A stretch of 40,943 bases of DNA from Sphingobacteriales bacterium 16-39-50 (GTDB lineage Bacteria > Bacteroidota > Bacteroidia > Sphingobacteriales > Sphingobacteriaceae). The stretch covers positions 1 through 40,943 of the forward strand of contig NCHA01000036.1 of NCBI GenBank assembly GCA_002257025.1. The letters run 5' to 3'. The notes below the pieces were generated by a model. It was not told where the DNA came from. It saw only the letters and a list, made by a program, of their open reading frames with translations, and made no database searches. The position numbers were made by a program, and so were the translations under genes. Of this stretch, positions 21,687 to 30,963 are shown in pieces (the stretch's first letter is position 1; each line of letters opens with the position of its first letter).

Positions 21687-21747
21687 TGACGTCTGTTAGT
21701 CGTCTCTTCGTCGTATATTGGTCGTCTCTATGACAATTGTAGACGAT
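21687..21747. promoter_or_regulatory. Clustered GACG/CGTC motifs upstream of the DUF6266 gene
   Basis: GTCGTCTC occurs at 21699-21706 and 21721-21728, exactly 22 bp apart (two helical turns). Related words GACGTCT (21688-21694), GTCGTAT (between them) and the inverted AGACGAT (21741-21747) flank them. They lie about 100-160 bp before the DUF6266 start and could be binding sites for a regulator. Confidence 0.3.
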
Positions 21748-21844
21748 TAATAGTTGTTTAAAAGATGTCTGATAGATGAGAAATTTATGTTTTGTTTTAG
21801 GACCTGGTAATAATTATATTTATATAATTCATTAACAACTGGTT

Positions 21845-22519
21845 ATGGCAATACTATCAGGAGGGCCCAATAGCGGCTTCAGCGGAAAGGCAGGTAGTGT
21901 GGTAGGTTATTATCGTATGGGTAAGTGGGTAATCAGAGGACTTCCGCGACTTTCCACGAAAAATAAGAAAGGATCAGCACTGCAGAATGTGCATCGCAAT
22001 CGCTTTATTCAGGTGCAGCAGTTTCTGAAGCCCATTTCCGGTTTCATTCGCATAGGTTTTAATCTGGAAGCGAAACAGCGGGGTAATACCCCATACAATT
22101 CTGCGAATTCTTATCATTTGCTCCATGCCTTCGATGAAAACGGTCTATTGGACTATTCCAAAACGAAATTAACTTCGGGCCTTTTACCGGGTGCTGAGCA
22201 TGCTTCAGTGATTTATCGGGATGGAGAATTCATATTTACCTGGAGTGACCATTCCCTGAATCCGCCTTACTCGCGGGCTATTCAGCCCAGGAAAGATGAT
22301 CAGGTGATGCTACTCATCTATAATATTAAAGATAAGCAGATAAATGGTATTTCAAGCGGTGCAAGGAGATCAGAATGCCGTGAGGTTTTGAAACTTCAGG
22401 TCAAGTTACCTGAAGAAGAATGGCATGCCTGGATCGCATTTATTTCGGATGATCGGGAGAGTATATCGAACAGTGAGTATTTGGGTATTGTGCAGGGAAA
22501 TTCTGAGGAGGGAGCTTAA
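21845..22519 (+). CDS. DUF6266 family protein
   Basis: The 224-residue protein matches the Bacteroidota family DUF6266 as I remember it: the N-terminus MAILSGGPNSGFSGKAGSVV, then GYYRMGKWVIRGLPR and a following K-rich stretch. It has no signal peptide, membrane segment or known catalytic motif. The function of the family is unknown; paralogues tend to be numerous in sphingobacterial genomes. The C-terminal part (about 130-220) has alternating beta strands. It converges with the SusD-like gene and shares the bidirectional terminator at 22569-22596. Confidence 0.7.
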   Translation: MAILSGGPNSGFSGKAGSVVGYYRMGKWVIRGLPRLSTKNKKGSALQNVHRNRFIQVQQFLKPISGFIRIGFNLEAKQRGNTPYNSANSYHLLHAFDENGLLDYSKTKLTSGLLPGAEHASVIYRDGEFIFTWSDHSLNPPYSRAIQPRKDDQVMLLIYNIKDKQINGISSGARRSECREVLKLQVKLPEEEWHAWIAFISDDRESISNSEYLGIVQGNSEEGA

Positions 22520-22568
22520 AGGGATAGAAAGGTCTTTACAAATCCACTTTATATTCACTTCAAAAAAA

Positions 22569-22596
22569 GGCCGCTAAAAAATAAATTTCAGCGGCC
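22569..22596. terminator. Bidirectional terminator between convergent genes
   Basis: GGCCGCT (22569-22575) pairs with AGCGGCC (22590-22596). An A run precedes the stem and T-rich sequence follows, so it can work on both strands, ending the DUF6266 transcript (plus) and the SusC/SusD transcript (minus). Confidence 0.75.
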
Positions 22597-22617
22597 AATT
22601 TTCAACAGGATATAATA

Positions 22618-24522
22618 CTATTTCTTAGCCCACCAGAGAGGAGTAAGTACGCCATCTTCTCCCCCTAAAAATCCTACTGCCTGGTTATATCCGGCAGCAT
22701 TACTGTCTTTCAAACCAGAAGGATATCTCAACCTTTGCGGGAAATTTTTCACGCTATTGGTCATAAAGTTACCTGATGTTAAATTAGGTAAGGTGACCAA
22801 TGGATTTTCAACAGCCGGGTTCTCAAAGAAAGGAAGTCCAAGTCTGCGGTGGTCACTCCATGTTTCTAAAGGTAACCATGGTGTTTGCGCAATGAATTTC
22901 TGCGTAATGATCTTAGTTAATAAATCATTCTTTACTGCACCAGCTTTGTAGATGGTATTGTCCGGATATTTGATCTGAACCGTACCGGCAGCATCAGTAT
23001 AACCATCTTTATAGCTCATTGTATGTGTTGCAGGTGGTTCAGCTATATGATCCCAGCTTACAGAAGTCCCATTGTTATTATATGCCGTAGAAGCCAGATA
23101 AGCTGCGCTTTGCGCACCAACTCCCCAATGATCCAAATTGGCTTTTACACCAGACTCATAAGCAGCTTTTGCCGACATAGGTGTAGCCCAGCCTCTTACT
23201 GCCCCTTCAGCCAAAAGGAAATAAGTCTCCCAGTTAGCAAAGAATATTCTTGAACTTGTACTTTTCCTGAATTCGTTCGAAGTACGTGGCATAGTGCCAT
23301 TATATGCCCTCACGTTATTTTTGGAACCCGGAACTCCCCAATCCCCACTTGTAAACCCATTCCAGGTATATTTAGCGTCAATCGTTTTTATAGCAGTTGT
23401 TCCATTGGTAAGCGTGTTGGTAGTAGTTTTTGCGGAATTATCCCAGGATGGATAGCTGTTAAAATTTGGATTTGTTACATCACCAGGAATAATAAATGCT
23501 TTATACGCCCTTGGGTCAATCTTGTTTGGCAGGCCATCTAACCAATATCCTGCAAAAGGATCGTTGGTCTTCATTGTAAAATGATCCTGAAGGCGCAGGC
23601 CGATATAATCATCTGGTTTTATAGATGCTTGTAAAGTGGTACTTACCTGATTAGCAGTTGGTATACCGCCCAGGTTAAAAGTTAAATTGCGATAAGTAGC
23701 ACTCATAATTTGAGCATTCCACTCTCTGCTCATTACGCCGGTTAAAGCATCCCATCCACCACGCTCTGCAACTTTAAAAGTCTGATCAGAAGCTAGTAAT
23801 AACTCTCCACTGGCAGCCTCTTCAAAAGCGGCTTTAGCTTTGGCCGCATCCACTTCTGATAAGCGCATGGCTAACCTCAATCGCAGGGAGTTTGCATATC
23901 TTTTCCATTTATTATAGTCATACTGAAAAGCGGGGTCTTGCTTTTTAACAATATCCGGATTAACAACTGCCATATCTAATTTCGAACTGGCGTCTTTCAA
24001 CTCATCAAGCAAATGATAGTACACATCTTTAACGCTGGCAAATTCTGGGTTGGTGCCCTGAAAGCTATTGATTGGAATAGGTCCGAAATTATCAGACAAC
24101 TCGCTCATTAAATATGCACGCCATATCCTTGCAACCTGTATTAAATTTTTTGTATATAGCTTATTGGTGCCCTTTGCGATTTGATCATTCCCAACTTGAA
24201 TAGCAGAATTAGCAGCGTTTAACCAACCAGACATATAACTGCTATAATAATCAGAGGACCAACCATCGTTATAGCCCCCGCTCGAAATACCTCCACCCAT
24301 TTGCTGGCGACCTGCTGTTTTCCAGTAAAGTATAAAAACACGTTCCGCAATATGTGGATCCATTTGTGCACTTATGATACTGTTATTTATGAAATAATCT
24401 ACCTGTACCTGATCGGCGCTTGCCGCCAGTGGATTGGTATTGATTTCATCGAATTTTTTACATGATGTAGCCATTACTAATACTGTGATCAGCAGGCTCA
24501 TTCCTTTATATCTTTTTTTCAT
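22618..24522 (-). CDS. SusD/RagB-like outer-membrane lipoprotein
   Basis: The 634-residue glycan- or nutrient-binding lipoprotein is the partner of the SusC protein upstream. The signal peptide ends in a lipobox, MATSC, with Cys21 as the lipidated residue. The next residues (KKFDEINTNPLAA) are the usual start of SusD-like_2 proteins. TPR-like helices are visible at about 90-240 (for example WKRYANSLRLRLAMRLS). The late TPWLPLETWSDHRRLGLPFF segment is conserved in the family, as is the C-terminal PQRLRYP. It follows the SusC gene after 17 bp, so the two are co-transcribed. The substrate cannot be read; no glycoside hydrolase is in the cluster. Confidence 0.93.
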   Translation of the reverse strand: MKKRYKGMSLLITVLVMATSCKKFDEINTNPLAASADQVQVDYFINNSIISAQMDPHIAERVFILYWKTAGRQQMGGGISSGGYNDGWSSDYYSSYMSGWLNAANSAIQVGNDQIAKGTNKLYTKNLIQVARIWRAYLMSELSDNFGPIPINSFQGTNPEFASVKDVYYHLLDELKDASSKLDMAVVNPDIVKKQDPAFQYDYNKWKRYANSLRLRLAMRLSEVDAAKAKAAFEEAASGELLLASDQTFKVAERGGWDALTGVMSREWNAQIMSATYRNLTFNLGGIPTANQVSTTLQASIKPDDYIGLRLQDHFTMKTNDPFAGYWLDGLPNKIDPRAYKAFIIPGDVTNPNFNSYPSWDNSAKTTTNTLTNGTTAIKTIDAKYTWNGFTSGDWGVPGSKNNVRAYNGTMPRTSNEFRKSTSSRIFFANWETYFLLAEGAVRGWATPMSAKAAYESGVKANLDHWGVGAQSAAYLASTAYNNNGTSVSWDHIAEPPATHTMSYKDGYTDAAGTVQIKYPDNTIYKAGAVKNDLLTKIITQKFIAQTPWLPLETWSDHRRLGLPFFENPAVENPLVTLPNLTSGNFMTNSVKNFPQRLRYPSGLKDSNAAGYNQAVGFLGGEDGVLTPLWWAKK

Positions 24523-24539
24523 GTTCTTGTTTTTGAATG

Positions 24540-27500
24540 TTAAAATCCTAATGCCAGGTTAATTAAGATAGTACGCATAGTGGGTAAACCTGCATTTTCG
24601 AACCCGGTCGCATTGCTATTGGTTGCATAAACCGACTCAGGGTCGATACCATTCATGTGGCTTTTAATTAACCATACGTTGTTGGCTGAAACGCCAAACT
24701 TGGCGCTTTTAATTGGAGAATTAGCCAAAAGCTTACGAGATAGTGTATAATTTAATTGGACATTTCTCAGTCGCACATTACTTGCGTCATAAATATTTGC
24801 TTCTGATATTCCTAAGTTATTAGCAGTAGCAACTGCTAACCAGTATTCCTGCGGAGTTACAGCTTTGGTGTTTACTGTATAGCCGCCGGTACCATTGCTT
24901 ACAACCCCTTGTGGAACAAAACTCTCTCTCAAGCCGTTCGGAGCAGTAACTTTTCCTGCACCCCTGGCTTGCAAGGCAACATGGGTAGCAGAGAATATTT
25001 CTCCACCAATTCTGGCATCAACAAGGAAAGACAGGCCAACACCTTTATACTCAAAGCTGTTTGTAAAGCCAATTAGTGCCTTTGCCTGTTGGTTCCCAAG
25101 CCTTACAATTTCAGGATCGCGGGTTGGAACCCCATTTGCATTTAACAGGACCTGACCAAAAAATGGACTAGTCTGGTCTTTTACTCTTGAGTACCTTGTG
25201 CCATAAATTTCGCCATACTTCTGACCAACTACGGCTAAAACAGCTACATCATCGAAGCCGCCAAGGTTGTATCGGGTAACACCAGCAGATAATTCTTCTA
25301 CGGTATTGTTGTTACGGGAGTAGTTAAATGAGGTATTCCAATTTAAGCCCCCCGGTTTGCCAAATACCCTGCCATCAACAACCAACTCAAAACCTGTGTT
25401 TTGTATATCACCTGCATTTACTTTCCTGGCAGTATAACCACTCAAGGCATCCATAGGCAAATTAATCAATTGGCGGGTAGCATTTGTTTTGTAATAAGAA
25501 AAGTCTAAACCGATACGGCCCTGCAAAAACCTCATTTCAGTTCCGAGTTCGAGTGATTTGATAAGCTCACTCCGTACGTTTGGATCTAACAATATACTGT
25601 TTCTTCCTGCAGTTGTGTTTCCATTAGGATCTTTACCAATGTTAAACGTGTTGTATAATTGATAAGGAGCAAGGTCATTTCCAACTTGTGCATAAGATGC
25701 TCTTAACTTACCGAAACTGAACCAGTTCGGCAATTGTGCACCCATCGTAGTTAACATATCAGAGAAGACATAGGATAAACTAACTGAAGGGTAGAAAAAA
25801 GAACGGTTTTGCGGGCTTAATGTGGATGACCAATCGTTTCTGAAAGTAGCATCCAGGAAAAGATAATCATTATAGCTGATTTGGGCAGTACTGTATATCG
25901 AGTTAATTCTGCGTCTTGAAATTCCTTGACTTACTCCTGCCGGACTCACGCCATTATTAAGAGAAAAGAGGTTTGGCACAACCAATAAACCAACGCTTGA
26001 ACTCAAAGAGGTAAAGTCCGATTGCATTAAGTTACCTCCCACAGAAAGCATGCCGCCGAATTTACCAATAAGATTATCTTTTCGGGCTGAGATCAATGTG
26101 CTAAAGTTCGTTTCTGAAAAAGTTTGTTTTCCCATTCCGTAACGCCCTGTAGCAGCAATTGGACTTCCCGCAAATACATTGGATTGGGTATTCGTCGTAT
26201 ATAAATCGGCACCACCCTTAACCTCAGCATTTAACCAGCTATTGAAATTATATTTCACTGAGCCATTCACAATGAAGCGATCCCTCGAGTCTTGATTTAA
26301 ATTATATTGGTTGCTCCAATAGGGGTTAACCTGACTTCCTGCACCCTGAAACCAAAGCATATTGCCTGCATTATTTGTTGCATTCTGGAACTCAGTAATA
26401 TTCATCGAGCGAGGCAACAAATAAAGTGTGTAAGCGCTGCTATTGTCCCTGCCTCCGATTGGCCTGTTATTCGCTTTTGTGTTACTATACTGAATTTTGG
26501 TATCTGTTACCCAACGATCATTTGAACCAAATTTACTTACTGCCCTTGCAGTTAAATTATTACGCAAAAGCTTGGTTCCCGGTACAATACCTTCATCTTC
26601 CAAACGGTTGTATGAAGTATAAATAGACGCACCTTTGTACATCTGCTGAAAGGATATACTATTGTTGATATTAGTACCTTGCTGCATGTAACTATCGACA
26701 TTGTCATAAGTTGATAAACCAACTTGCTGACCATTCCAATTGGTTACCATTTGCCCCTCAGCCTTGGGACCCCAGCTTTGTGTAGAGGTAGCATTGTAAA
26801 CACCAGTATTGCCCTGTCCAAATGTGTTTTGAAGTTCCGGATTGGTGAAAATATTTGACATACCATAAGAGCTTGATGTCGTGATGCCTAATCCATCTTG
26901 TGCACGCCCTGATTTGGTCGTGATCAGTATTACTCCGTTACCAGCTCTTGAACCGTATAATGCAGCAGCCGAAGGGCCCTTTAATACAGAAAGTGTCTCA
27001 ATATCGTCAGGATTAATATCAGCTATCCCGTTTCCCATATCCAGGGATCTATTCCAATAGCCATTGTCGGCCGCACCGGTAAAGTTGTCAATTGGCACAC
27101 CGTCCACTACAATTAGTGGTTGGTTGCTTCCAGTAAGTGAATTACTTCCCCGAAGTAATATTTTAGACGATCCGGCTGGACCATCACTGGATCTGATAAC
27201 CTGTAATCCGGCAACTTTTCCTGTAAGTGTATTAGCCAAATTAGACTCTTTAGCTGAAACTAAGGTCTCTCCTTTAACTTCCTGTACCCCATAACCCAGG
27301 GATTTTTTCTCCCGTTTAATTCCGAGGGCGGTAATAACAACTTCTCCCAGTTCACTTTCATCTGCAGTGAGTGTCACGTCAATCGTTTGCTGGTTTCCCA
27401 CCGTGATCTCTTGTCTCGCAGATCCTATCATAGTAAATACGAGAACATCAGTTGGACTGGCGGAAATCGAAAATTTTCCTGCAGCATCCGTCTGGGTTGC

Positions 27501-27650
27501 TCTGATTGTGCCTTTTACAGTAACGCTAACACCAGGCAACGGCGCCGAATTATCCCTTACCGTTCCGGTAATGGTTTTTTGTGCAAATGCACTAATGCTC
27601 AACAAAGTGAACATTAGGACACTTAAGCATCTTAAGTAGTTGTTTTTCAT
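24540..27650 (-). CDS. SusC/RagA-like TonB-dependent outer-membrane receptor
   Basis: The 1036-residue receptor imports oligosaccharides or peptides across the outer membrane using TonB energy. Order of parts: signal peptide 1-23 (SISAFA then Q), carboxypeptidase-regulatory-like beta-sandwich about 25-103 (TGTVRDNSAPLPGVSVTVKG), plug from about 108 (ELGEVVITALGIKREKKSLGYG), with the SusC signature LIVVDGVPIDN, then a 22-strand-type barrel ending in a terminal Phe (LINLALGF), the barrel-assembly signal. Length is normal for the family. It is the first gene of the SusC-SusD pair, 206 bp downstream of the ROK regulator gene, and has an unusual A/C-rich repeated leader (see 27687-27761). Confidence 0.95.
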   Translation of the reverse strand: MKNNYLRCLSVLMFTLLSISAFAQKTITGTVRDNSAPLPGVSVTVKGTIRATQTDAAGKFSISASPTDVLVFTMIGSARQEITVGNQQTIDVTLTADESELGEVVITALGIKREKKSLGYGVQEVKGETLVSAKESNLANTLTGKVAGLQVIRSSDGPAGSSKILLRGSNSLTGSNQPLIVVDGVPIDNFTGAADNGYWNRSLDMGNGIADINPDDIETLSVLKGPSAAALYGSRAGNGVILITTKSGRAQDGLGITTSSSYGMSNIFTNPELQNTFGQGNTGVYNATSTQSWGPKAEGQMVTNWNGQQVGLSTYDNVDSYMQQGTNINNSISFQQMYKGASIYTSYNRLEDEGIVPGTKLLRNNLTARAVSKFGSNDRWVTDTKIQYSNTKANNRPIGGRDNSSAYTLYLLPRSMNITEFQNATNNAGNMLWFQGAGSQVNPYWSNQYNLNQDSRDRFIVNGSVKYNFNSWLNAEVKGGADLYTTNTQSNVFAGSPIAATGRYGMGKQTFSETNFSTLISARKDNLIGKFGGMLSVGGNLMQSDFTSLSSSVGLLVVPNLFSLNNGVSPAGVSQGISRRRINSIYSTAQISYNDYLFLDATFRNDWSSTLSPQNRSFFYPSVSLSYVFSDMLTTMGAQLPNWFSFGKLRASYAQVGNDLAPYQLYNTFNIGKDPNGNTTAGRNSILLDPNVRSELIKSLELGTEMRFLQGRIGLDFSYYKTNATRQLINLPMDALSGYTARKVNAGDIQNTGFELVVDGRVFGKPGGLNWNTSFNYSRNNNTVEELSAGVTRYNLGGFDDVAVLAVVGQKYGEIYGTRYSRVKDQTSPFFGQVLLNANGVPTRDPEIVRLGNQQAKALIGFTNSFEYKGVGLSFLVDARIGGEIFSATHVALQARGAGKVTAPNGLRESFVPQGVVSNGTGGYTVNTKAVTPQEYWLAVATANNLGISEANIYDASNVRLRNVQLNYTLSRKLLANSPIKSAKFGVSANNVWLIKSHMNGIDPESVYATNSNATGFENAGLPTMRTILINLALGF

Positions 27651-27686
27651 AATGTTGTTTTTAGTTAGTTTTTGGTTTTTGTTTTT

Positions 27687-27761
27687 GGTTCATTTTTGGT
27701 TAGTGGTTGGTTCATTTTTGGTTAGTAGTTGTTTTTGGTTTTCGGTTCATTTTTAGTTAGT
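27687..27761 (-). repeat. Tandem repeats in the SusC 5' leader
   Basis: Three 18-bp copies of GGTTCATTTTTGGTTAGT (plus-strand sense) start at 27687, 27709 and 27744; the third has one change (TTTTAG). On the mRNA strand they read CTAACCAAAAATGAACC, giving a leader almost free of G and hence unstructured. Each copy contains an ATG followed by a short open frame (12, 16 and 10 codons). Such leaders may favour translation in Bacteroidota, which rely little on SD pairing. Confidence 0.6.
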
Positions 27762-27856
27762 GTTTGTTTTGGTTAACAGGTTTATTATTGGTTAGTGCTG
27801 TTTTTTTGAGAATCTTTAAATTTTAAGGTGCTTGTTTTAAATTTTTTGCCGGAATT

Positions 27857-28969
27857 TTATTTAAACTGGCTGTTTTCTACAACTAAACTGGCAGCAGCTA
27901 ATAACTCAGCGATTGAAGGAAGTAACATTTTACCCGCCCTTGCTCCCCGCCCACTGAGTACGATACATTCAGGATTTAGAATATGAATTAATGTTGACAG
28001 CCCCTTTCCTAATTGAAAGCATCCTGCCGACAATATTGATATGGCCAAAGGGTCTTGTTGAATAACAGCGTCTAAAAAATGATCGCCGAAGTGCTTGGAT
28101 TTATCTTCAAAAAGCTTTTTCATACTGGATTCAGCTCCCTCTGCCAATGCTGCTTTTGCTTTTTCAACCATCACCCATAATGAAGTGTCTACTTCCAGGC
28201 AGCCTTTTTTACCACATGAACATAGATTGTCGGTTTTCGAAAGCGGAATGTGACTAAATTCACCTGCATAGCCTGTACTGCCGCGATACAAACTCCCTTT
28301 CAAAATTATTCCCAAACCTGTTCCCCATCCAACGTTTACCACCAGAGCATCCTGCATTCCTTCTGCCTTTCCAAAATGAAGCTCGGCCAGGGTGATTAAA
28401 CTTGAATCGTTATCGATATATACAGGCAGGGATAATTCCTGTTTGAGGTAGGTGCCCAAATTGCTCCCATTGGGTGTTGGTAAATGAGAATTGTTTATCC
28501 CTTTTTCGGCATTGACGAGTCCGGGCATGCCGATTCCGATTCCCATTAAAGATTTTCTATCTAAACCTGATTTTTGAATACTGGAATTTATAAAAGTGAT
28601 TAGTTTATCAACAGCCTGTTCATCTTCACTTATATTCAAATCGAGAAACTGAAGTGGCAAAACAATCTCATTGGCCAGATTGAAAATCACCAGTCGCGTG
28701 ATCAACTGATCCATTGCCACAGCAACAATATATTTTTGCTTGGCCGGATTGATTAAAAACATTAAGGGTCTGCGTCCACCAGTTGAAGGGGCTAAGCCTT
28801 TTTTTGTGATGTATTTATCGGCAATTAGTGAATTTACTGTAGAGGTAACCAATGGCAAACTCCGTTGAGTAAGCTTACTCAAATCGGGCAAAGAAAGGGT
28901 CTTTTTGTAATAAAGATATTTAATTATATCAGCTCTTAGCCGCTGGTTATTTTGAATTTTTACTGACAT
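27857..28969 (-). CDS. ROK-family transcriptional regulator (possible internal deletion)
   Basis: The 370-residue protein joins an N-terminal winged-helix DNA-binding domain (about 10-65; SLPDLSKLTQRSLPLVTSTV) to a ROK sugar-binding/kinase-like domain. ROK landmarks: GIGIGMPG (143-150), IDNDSS (185-190), VNVGWGTGLG (211-220), GEFSH (236-240) and the zinc site His240, Cys250, Cys252, Cys257 (CSCGKKGC). It lies directly upstream of SusC/SusD on the same strand, so it is likely their sugar-responsive regulator. Oddity: after GKMLLPSI the sequence jumps straight to AELLAAASLVVEN, whereas relatives have about 30 more residues between these points, which suggests an in-frame deletion near the C-terminus. 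Whether it is still functional is open. Confidence 0.85.
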   Translation of the reverse strand: MSVKIQNNQRLRADIIKYLYYKKTLSLPDLSKLTQRSLPLVTSTVNSLIADKYITKKGLAPSTGGRRPLMFLINPAKQKYIVAVAMDQLITRLVIFNLANEIVLPLQFLDLNISEDEQAVDKLITFINSSIQKSGLDRKSLMGIGIGMPGLVNAEKGINNSHLPTPNGSNLGTYLKQELSLPVYIDNDSSLITLAELHFGKAEGMQDALVVNVGWGTGLGIILKGSLYRGSTGYAGEFSHIPLSKTDNLCSCGKKGCLEVDTSLWVMVEKAKAALAEGAESSMKKLFEDKSKHFGDHFLDAVIQQDPLAISILSAGCFQLGKGLSTLIHILNPECIVLSGRGARAGKMLLPSIAELLAAASLVVENSQFK

Positions 28970-29311
28970 TTTACGTTCCTCTTAAACAAACTTAATAAAA
29001 TAAAATTAAAGAAAACAAATCTTTATAAAAAAATTATAAAGTGGATTTAATGGTGCTGAGCGCATAAACAGCGATATAATTTTGTTTAAACGTAAGTTTG
29101 TAGAATAATGAAGAGGTTTTTTATGCCGATCTGATTTCTGCTATATCTGCCTGCATTAGGTATTACTTAGAATCTAAATAATTGATTTTTAATGAATGGC
29201 AATTAGTAGATAAGTTTTACAAATGGATTGATATTGTCATTTTTTTTTGTAGTATTAATCTATGGGTCTCTGACAGCGAGCCATTTACCATCTACCTATA
29301 ACACTAAACCT
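28970..29311. other. Divergent promoter region, nothing specific
   Basis: A 340-bp A/T-rich gap between the divergently transcribed ROK gene and the secreted-protein gene. TAAGTTTG at 29093-29100 fits the -7 consensus on the plus strand, but no correctly spaced -33 element is seen. Confidence 0.35.
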
Positions 29312-30811
29312 ATGAAAATTAGAAAACTGGCAATTTCCTCTTTAGCTATCATTGCTCTTTCATTTATATGTATTCAATCAGTTTCGTCGCAGGAGAAATT
29401 TGATTATTCGAAAAACGGCGATATTCATAAGCAAGTAATCGATTCATGGAATACCCACTATCGTGATTATTTTGCCTCAGAAATTAAAAGGAGGTTATTT
29501 CAGGAAAATGATGTCTATCTTTTATATGATATTCAGAATGGAGGCTTGCAATCCTTTGTAGAGATGACCCGCAGATGTAAGGATACCCAGCAAATTGGCG
29601 AGATTGTCGATTTGCTAAGTCCCATCCTTACCGCATTAGAACCTATCCCAAACACTAATAATAGTACCGGCTGGATCTGTTCCGGCGGGAATATATGTAC
29701 AGCCTATGGTCTTCTTGGAAAGGAAGTGCCACTTTGCAGTCTGCAGTTTTTGGGCTTGGTAGGGGCGCTTTCCACTAGTATAACACAAAATATTCCCAAT
29801 AAAAAACAATCGGTGGCAGAGAAGGAATTTCTTGCTAATACTTTCAATACTATCGCTATTCAGTTAAATCGCTGGTTTACGGCAGACTATTTCAAAGCTG
29901 TTAATAATAAGCTAAGTATGACTACTGCAGATATCAAAGATGCGAGTTCAAGATATTTTTTTTCAGACAGAGATCTTTGGCATTTGACAGTTCTTTCTGA
30001 TTTGTCAGAATTACACAAATCCGGTATCCGGCCTGCAACAGAGGATGGGAAAAAAGCTTTTGAGGATTTGCAAAATAAGAAGGAGGGTATAAAAAAAATA
30101 TTTGATCTTTTCCTGGCCAGGTCTATGCTCAGCAAATCTATTAAAGGAGAAAGGGCTGAAATAGATAAGGGATATTGGAAGAATTTTTATGATAACAGAT
30201 ATGCCAAGTATACAGGCTCTCAGAGTCCCGTCACCTGGGAAAAAGGTAGCGACGGAGAATGGAAAATGATTACACATGTTAAATTGGATAGTACTTATAT
30301 CTCCAATGATGTAGCATGGGATATCAGTCATGCAAGAAGATTGGTTCCGGCTTTTGAAACTTTTGCCAGAAACCGGAAAAATATTAAAGCGATTTGGGGA
30401 TATGACAATCCGGCTTTTGACCCAATTGCGCTTCGCAAAGCCTATGCCAATCAGATTGCTGAAAAAATATGGAATGGTGATGTTAATTATCCCTTATTTT
30501 CGAATTTTTGGAGCGGGGATAATGGTTGGTACAGGGTAGCATACGTACACCAGACCGGAAGGAGATTCATTGGCTATCCTCCTAACGGACTGAGTTCATC
30601 TATTCCAATGGGCGGTTATCCGATCTGGGGAGCTTTTCATCCAACCTTAAAAACCATTTTCAGGAATATTTTTGAATTGGCACAAACGAATGACGCTAAG
30701 GCAAAGTCTTTTATTTCAGAGAATTATAGTGGCTTATTAGTTAAAGGTTCAAATAATGCTTCAACAAAGCCAATTCAAAATCTTGCCTTTTTATCGGATC
30801 TAGTAGAATGA
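29312..30811 (+). CDS. Secreted protein of unknown function
   Basis: I do not recognise this protein (499 residues from the ATG at 29312). That start gives a clean signal peptide, MKIRKLAISSLAIIALSF to VSSQ; an upstream in-frame ATG at 29228 would add 28 residues with a second hydrophobic stretch and is less likely. The mature part looks mainly helical. Notable segments are NSTGWICSGGNICTAYGLLG (two Cys, about 113-132) and GDNGWYRVAYVHQTGRRFIG, with many aromatics, then GGYPIWGAFHPTLK. It could be a periplasmic glycan-active or glycan-binding protein given the neighbouring SusC/D and ROK genes, but that is context only. It is divergent from the ROK gene. Confidence 0.7.
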   Translation: MKIRKLAISSLAIIALSFICIQSVSSQEKFDYSKNGDIHKQVIDSWNTHYRDYFASEIKRRLFQENDVYLLYDIQNGGLQSFVEMTRRCKDTQQIGEIVDLLSPILTALEPIPNTNNSTGWICSGGNICTAYGLLGKEVPLCSLQFLGLVGALSTSITQNIPNKKQSVAEKEFLANTFNTIAIQLNRWFTADYFKAVNNKLSMTTADIKDASSRYFFSDRDLWHLTVLSDLSELHKSGIRPATEDGKKAFEDLQNKKEGIKKIFDLFLARSMLSKSIKGERAEIDKGYWKNFYDNRYAKYTGSQSPVTWEKGSDGEWKMITHVKLDSTYISNDVAWDISHARRLVPAFETFARNRKNIKAIWGYDNPAFDPIALRKAYANQIAEKIWNGDVNYPLFSNFWSGDNGWYRVAYVHQTGRRFIGYPPNGLSSSIPMGGYPIWGAFHPTLKTIFRNIFELAQTNDAKAKSFISENYSGLLVKGSNNASTKPIQNLAFLSDLVE

Positions 30812-30924
30812 AATTCAAGGGAAATTCTGCCGTAAAATATGGATTAAAAAATAATAAAAAGATTACATGCCAGACTTCTACCGATAGTCACCCATTTGGC
30901 GTGAATCCATTGTGACACTATCCA

Positions 30925-30962
30925 GCAAAAAAGCCGACTTTATGCATTGTAAAGTAGGTTTT
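30925..30962 (-). terminator. Terminator-like hairpin next to tRNA-like remnant
   Basis: On the minus strand, AACCTACTTTA and TAAAGTCGGCTT form an imperfect stem followed by TTTTTT. It follows the tRNA-like remnant at 30964-31030 just as true terminators follow tRNA-Met and its fragments at 37.1-37.4 kb. Confidence 0.45.
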
Positions 30963-30963
30963 G

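Noticed and set aside
24895..27639. Several plus-strand frames antisense to the SusC gene
   Set aside because: They are shadows of a long conserved gene and lack their own features.
27687..27761. Spaced 18-bp repeats considered as a CRISPR array
   Set aside because: Units are short, low in complexity, spaced by 4-17 bp and lie in a SusC leader; no cas genes are near.
29228..29311. Upstream ATG as the start of the secreted unknown protein
   Set aside because: It would place a second hydrophobic stretch before a complete signal peptide; the ATG at 29312 gives a normal exported protein.
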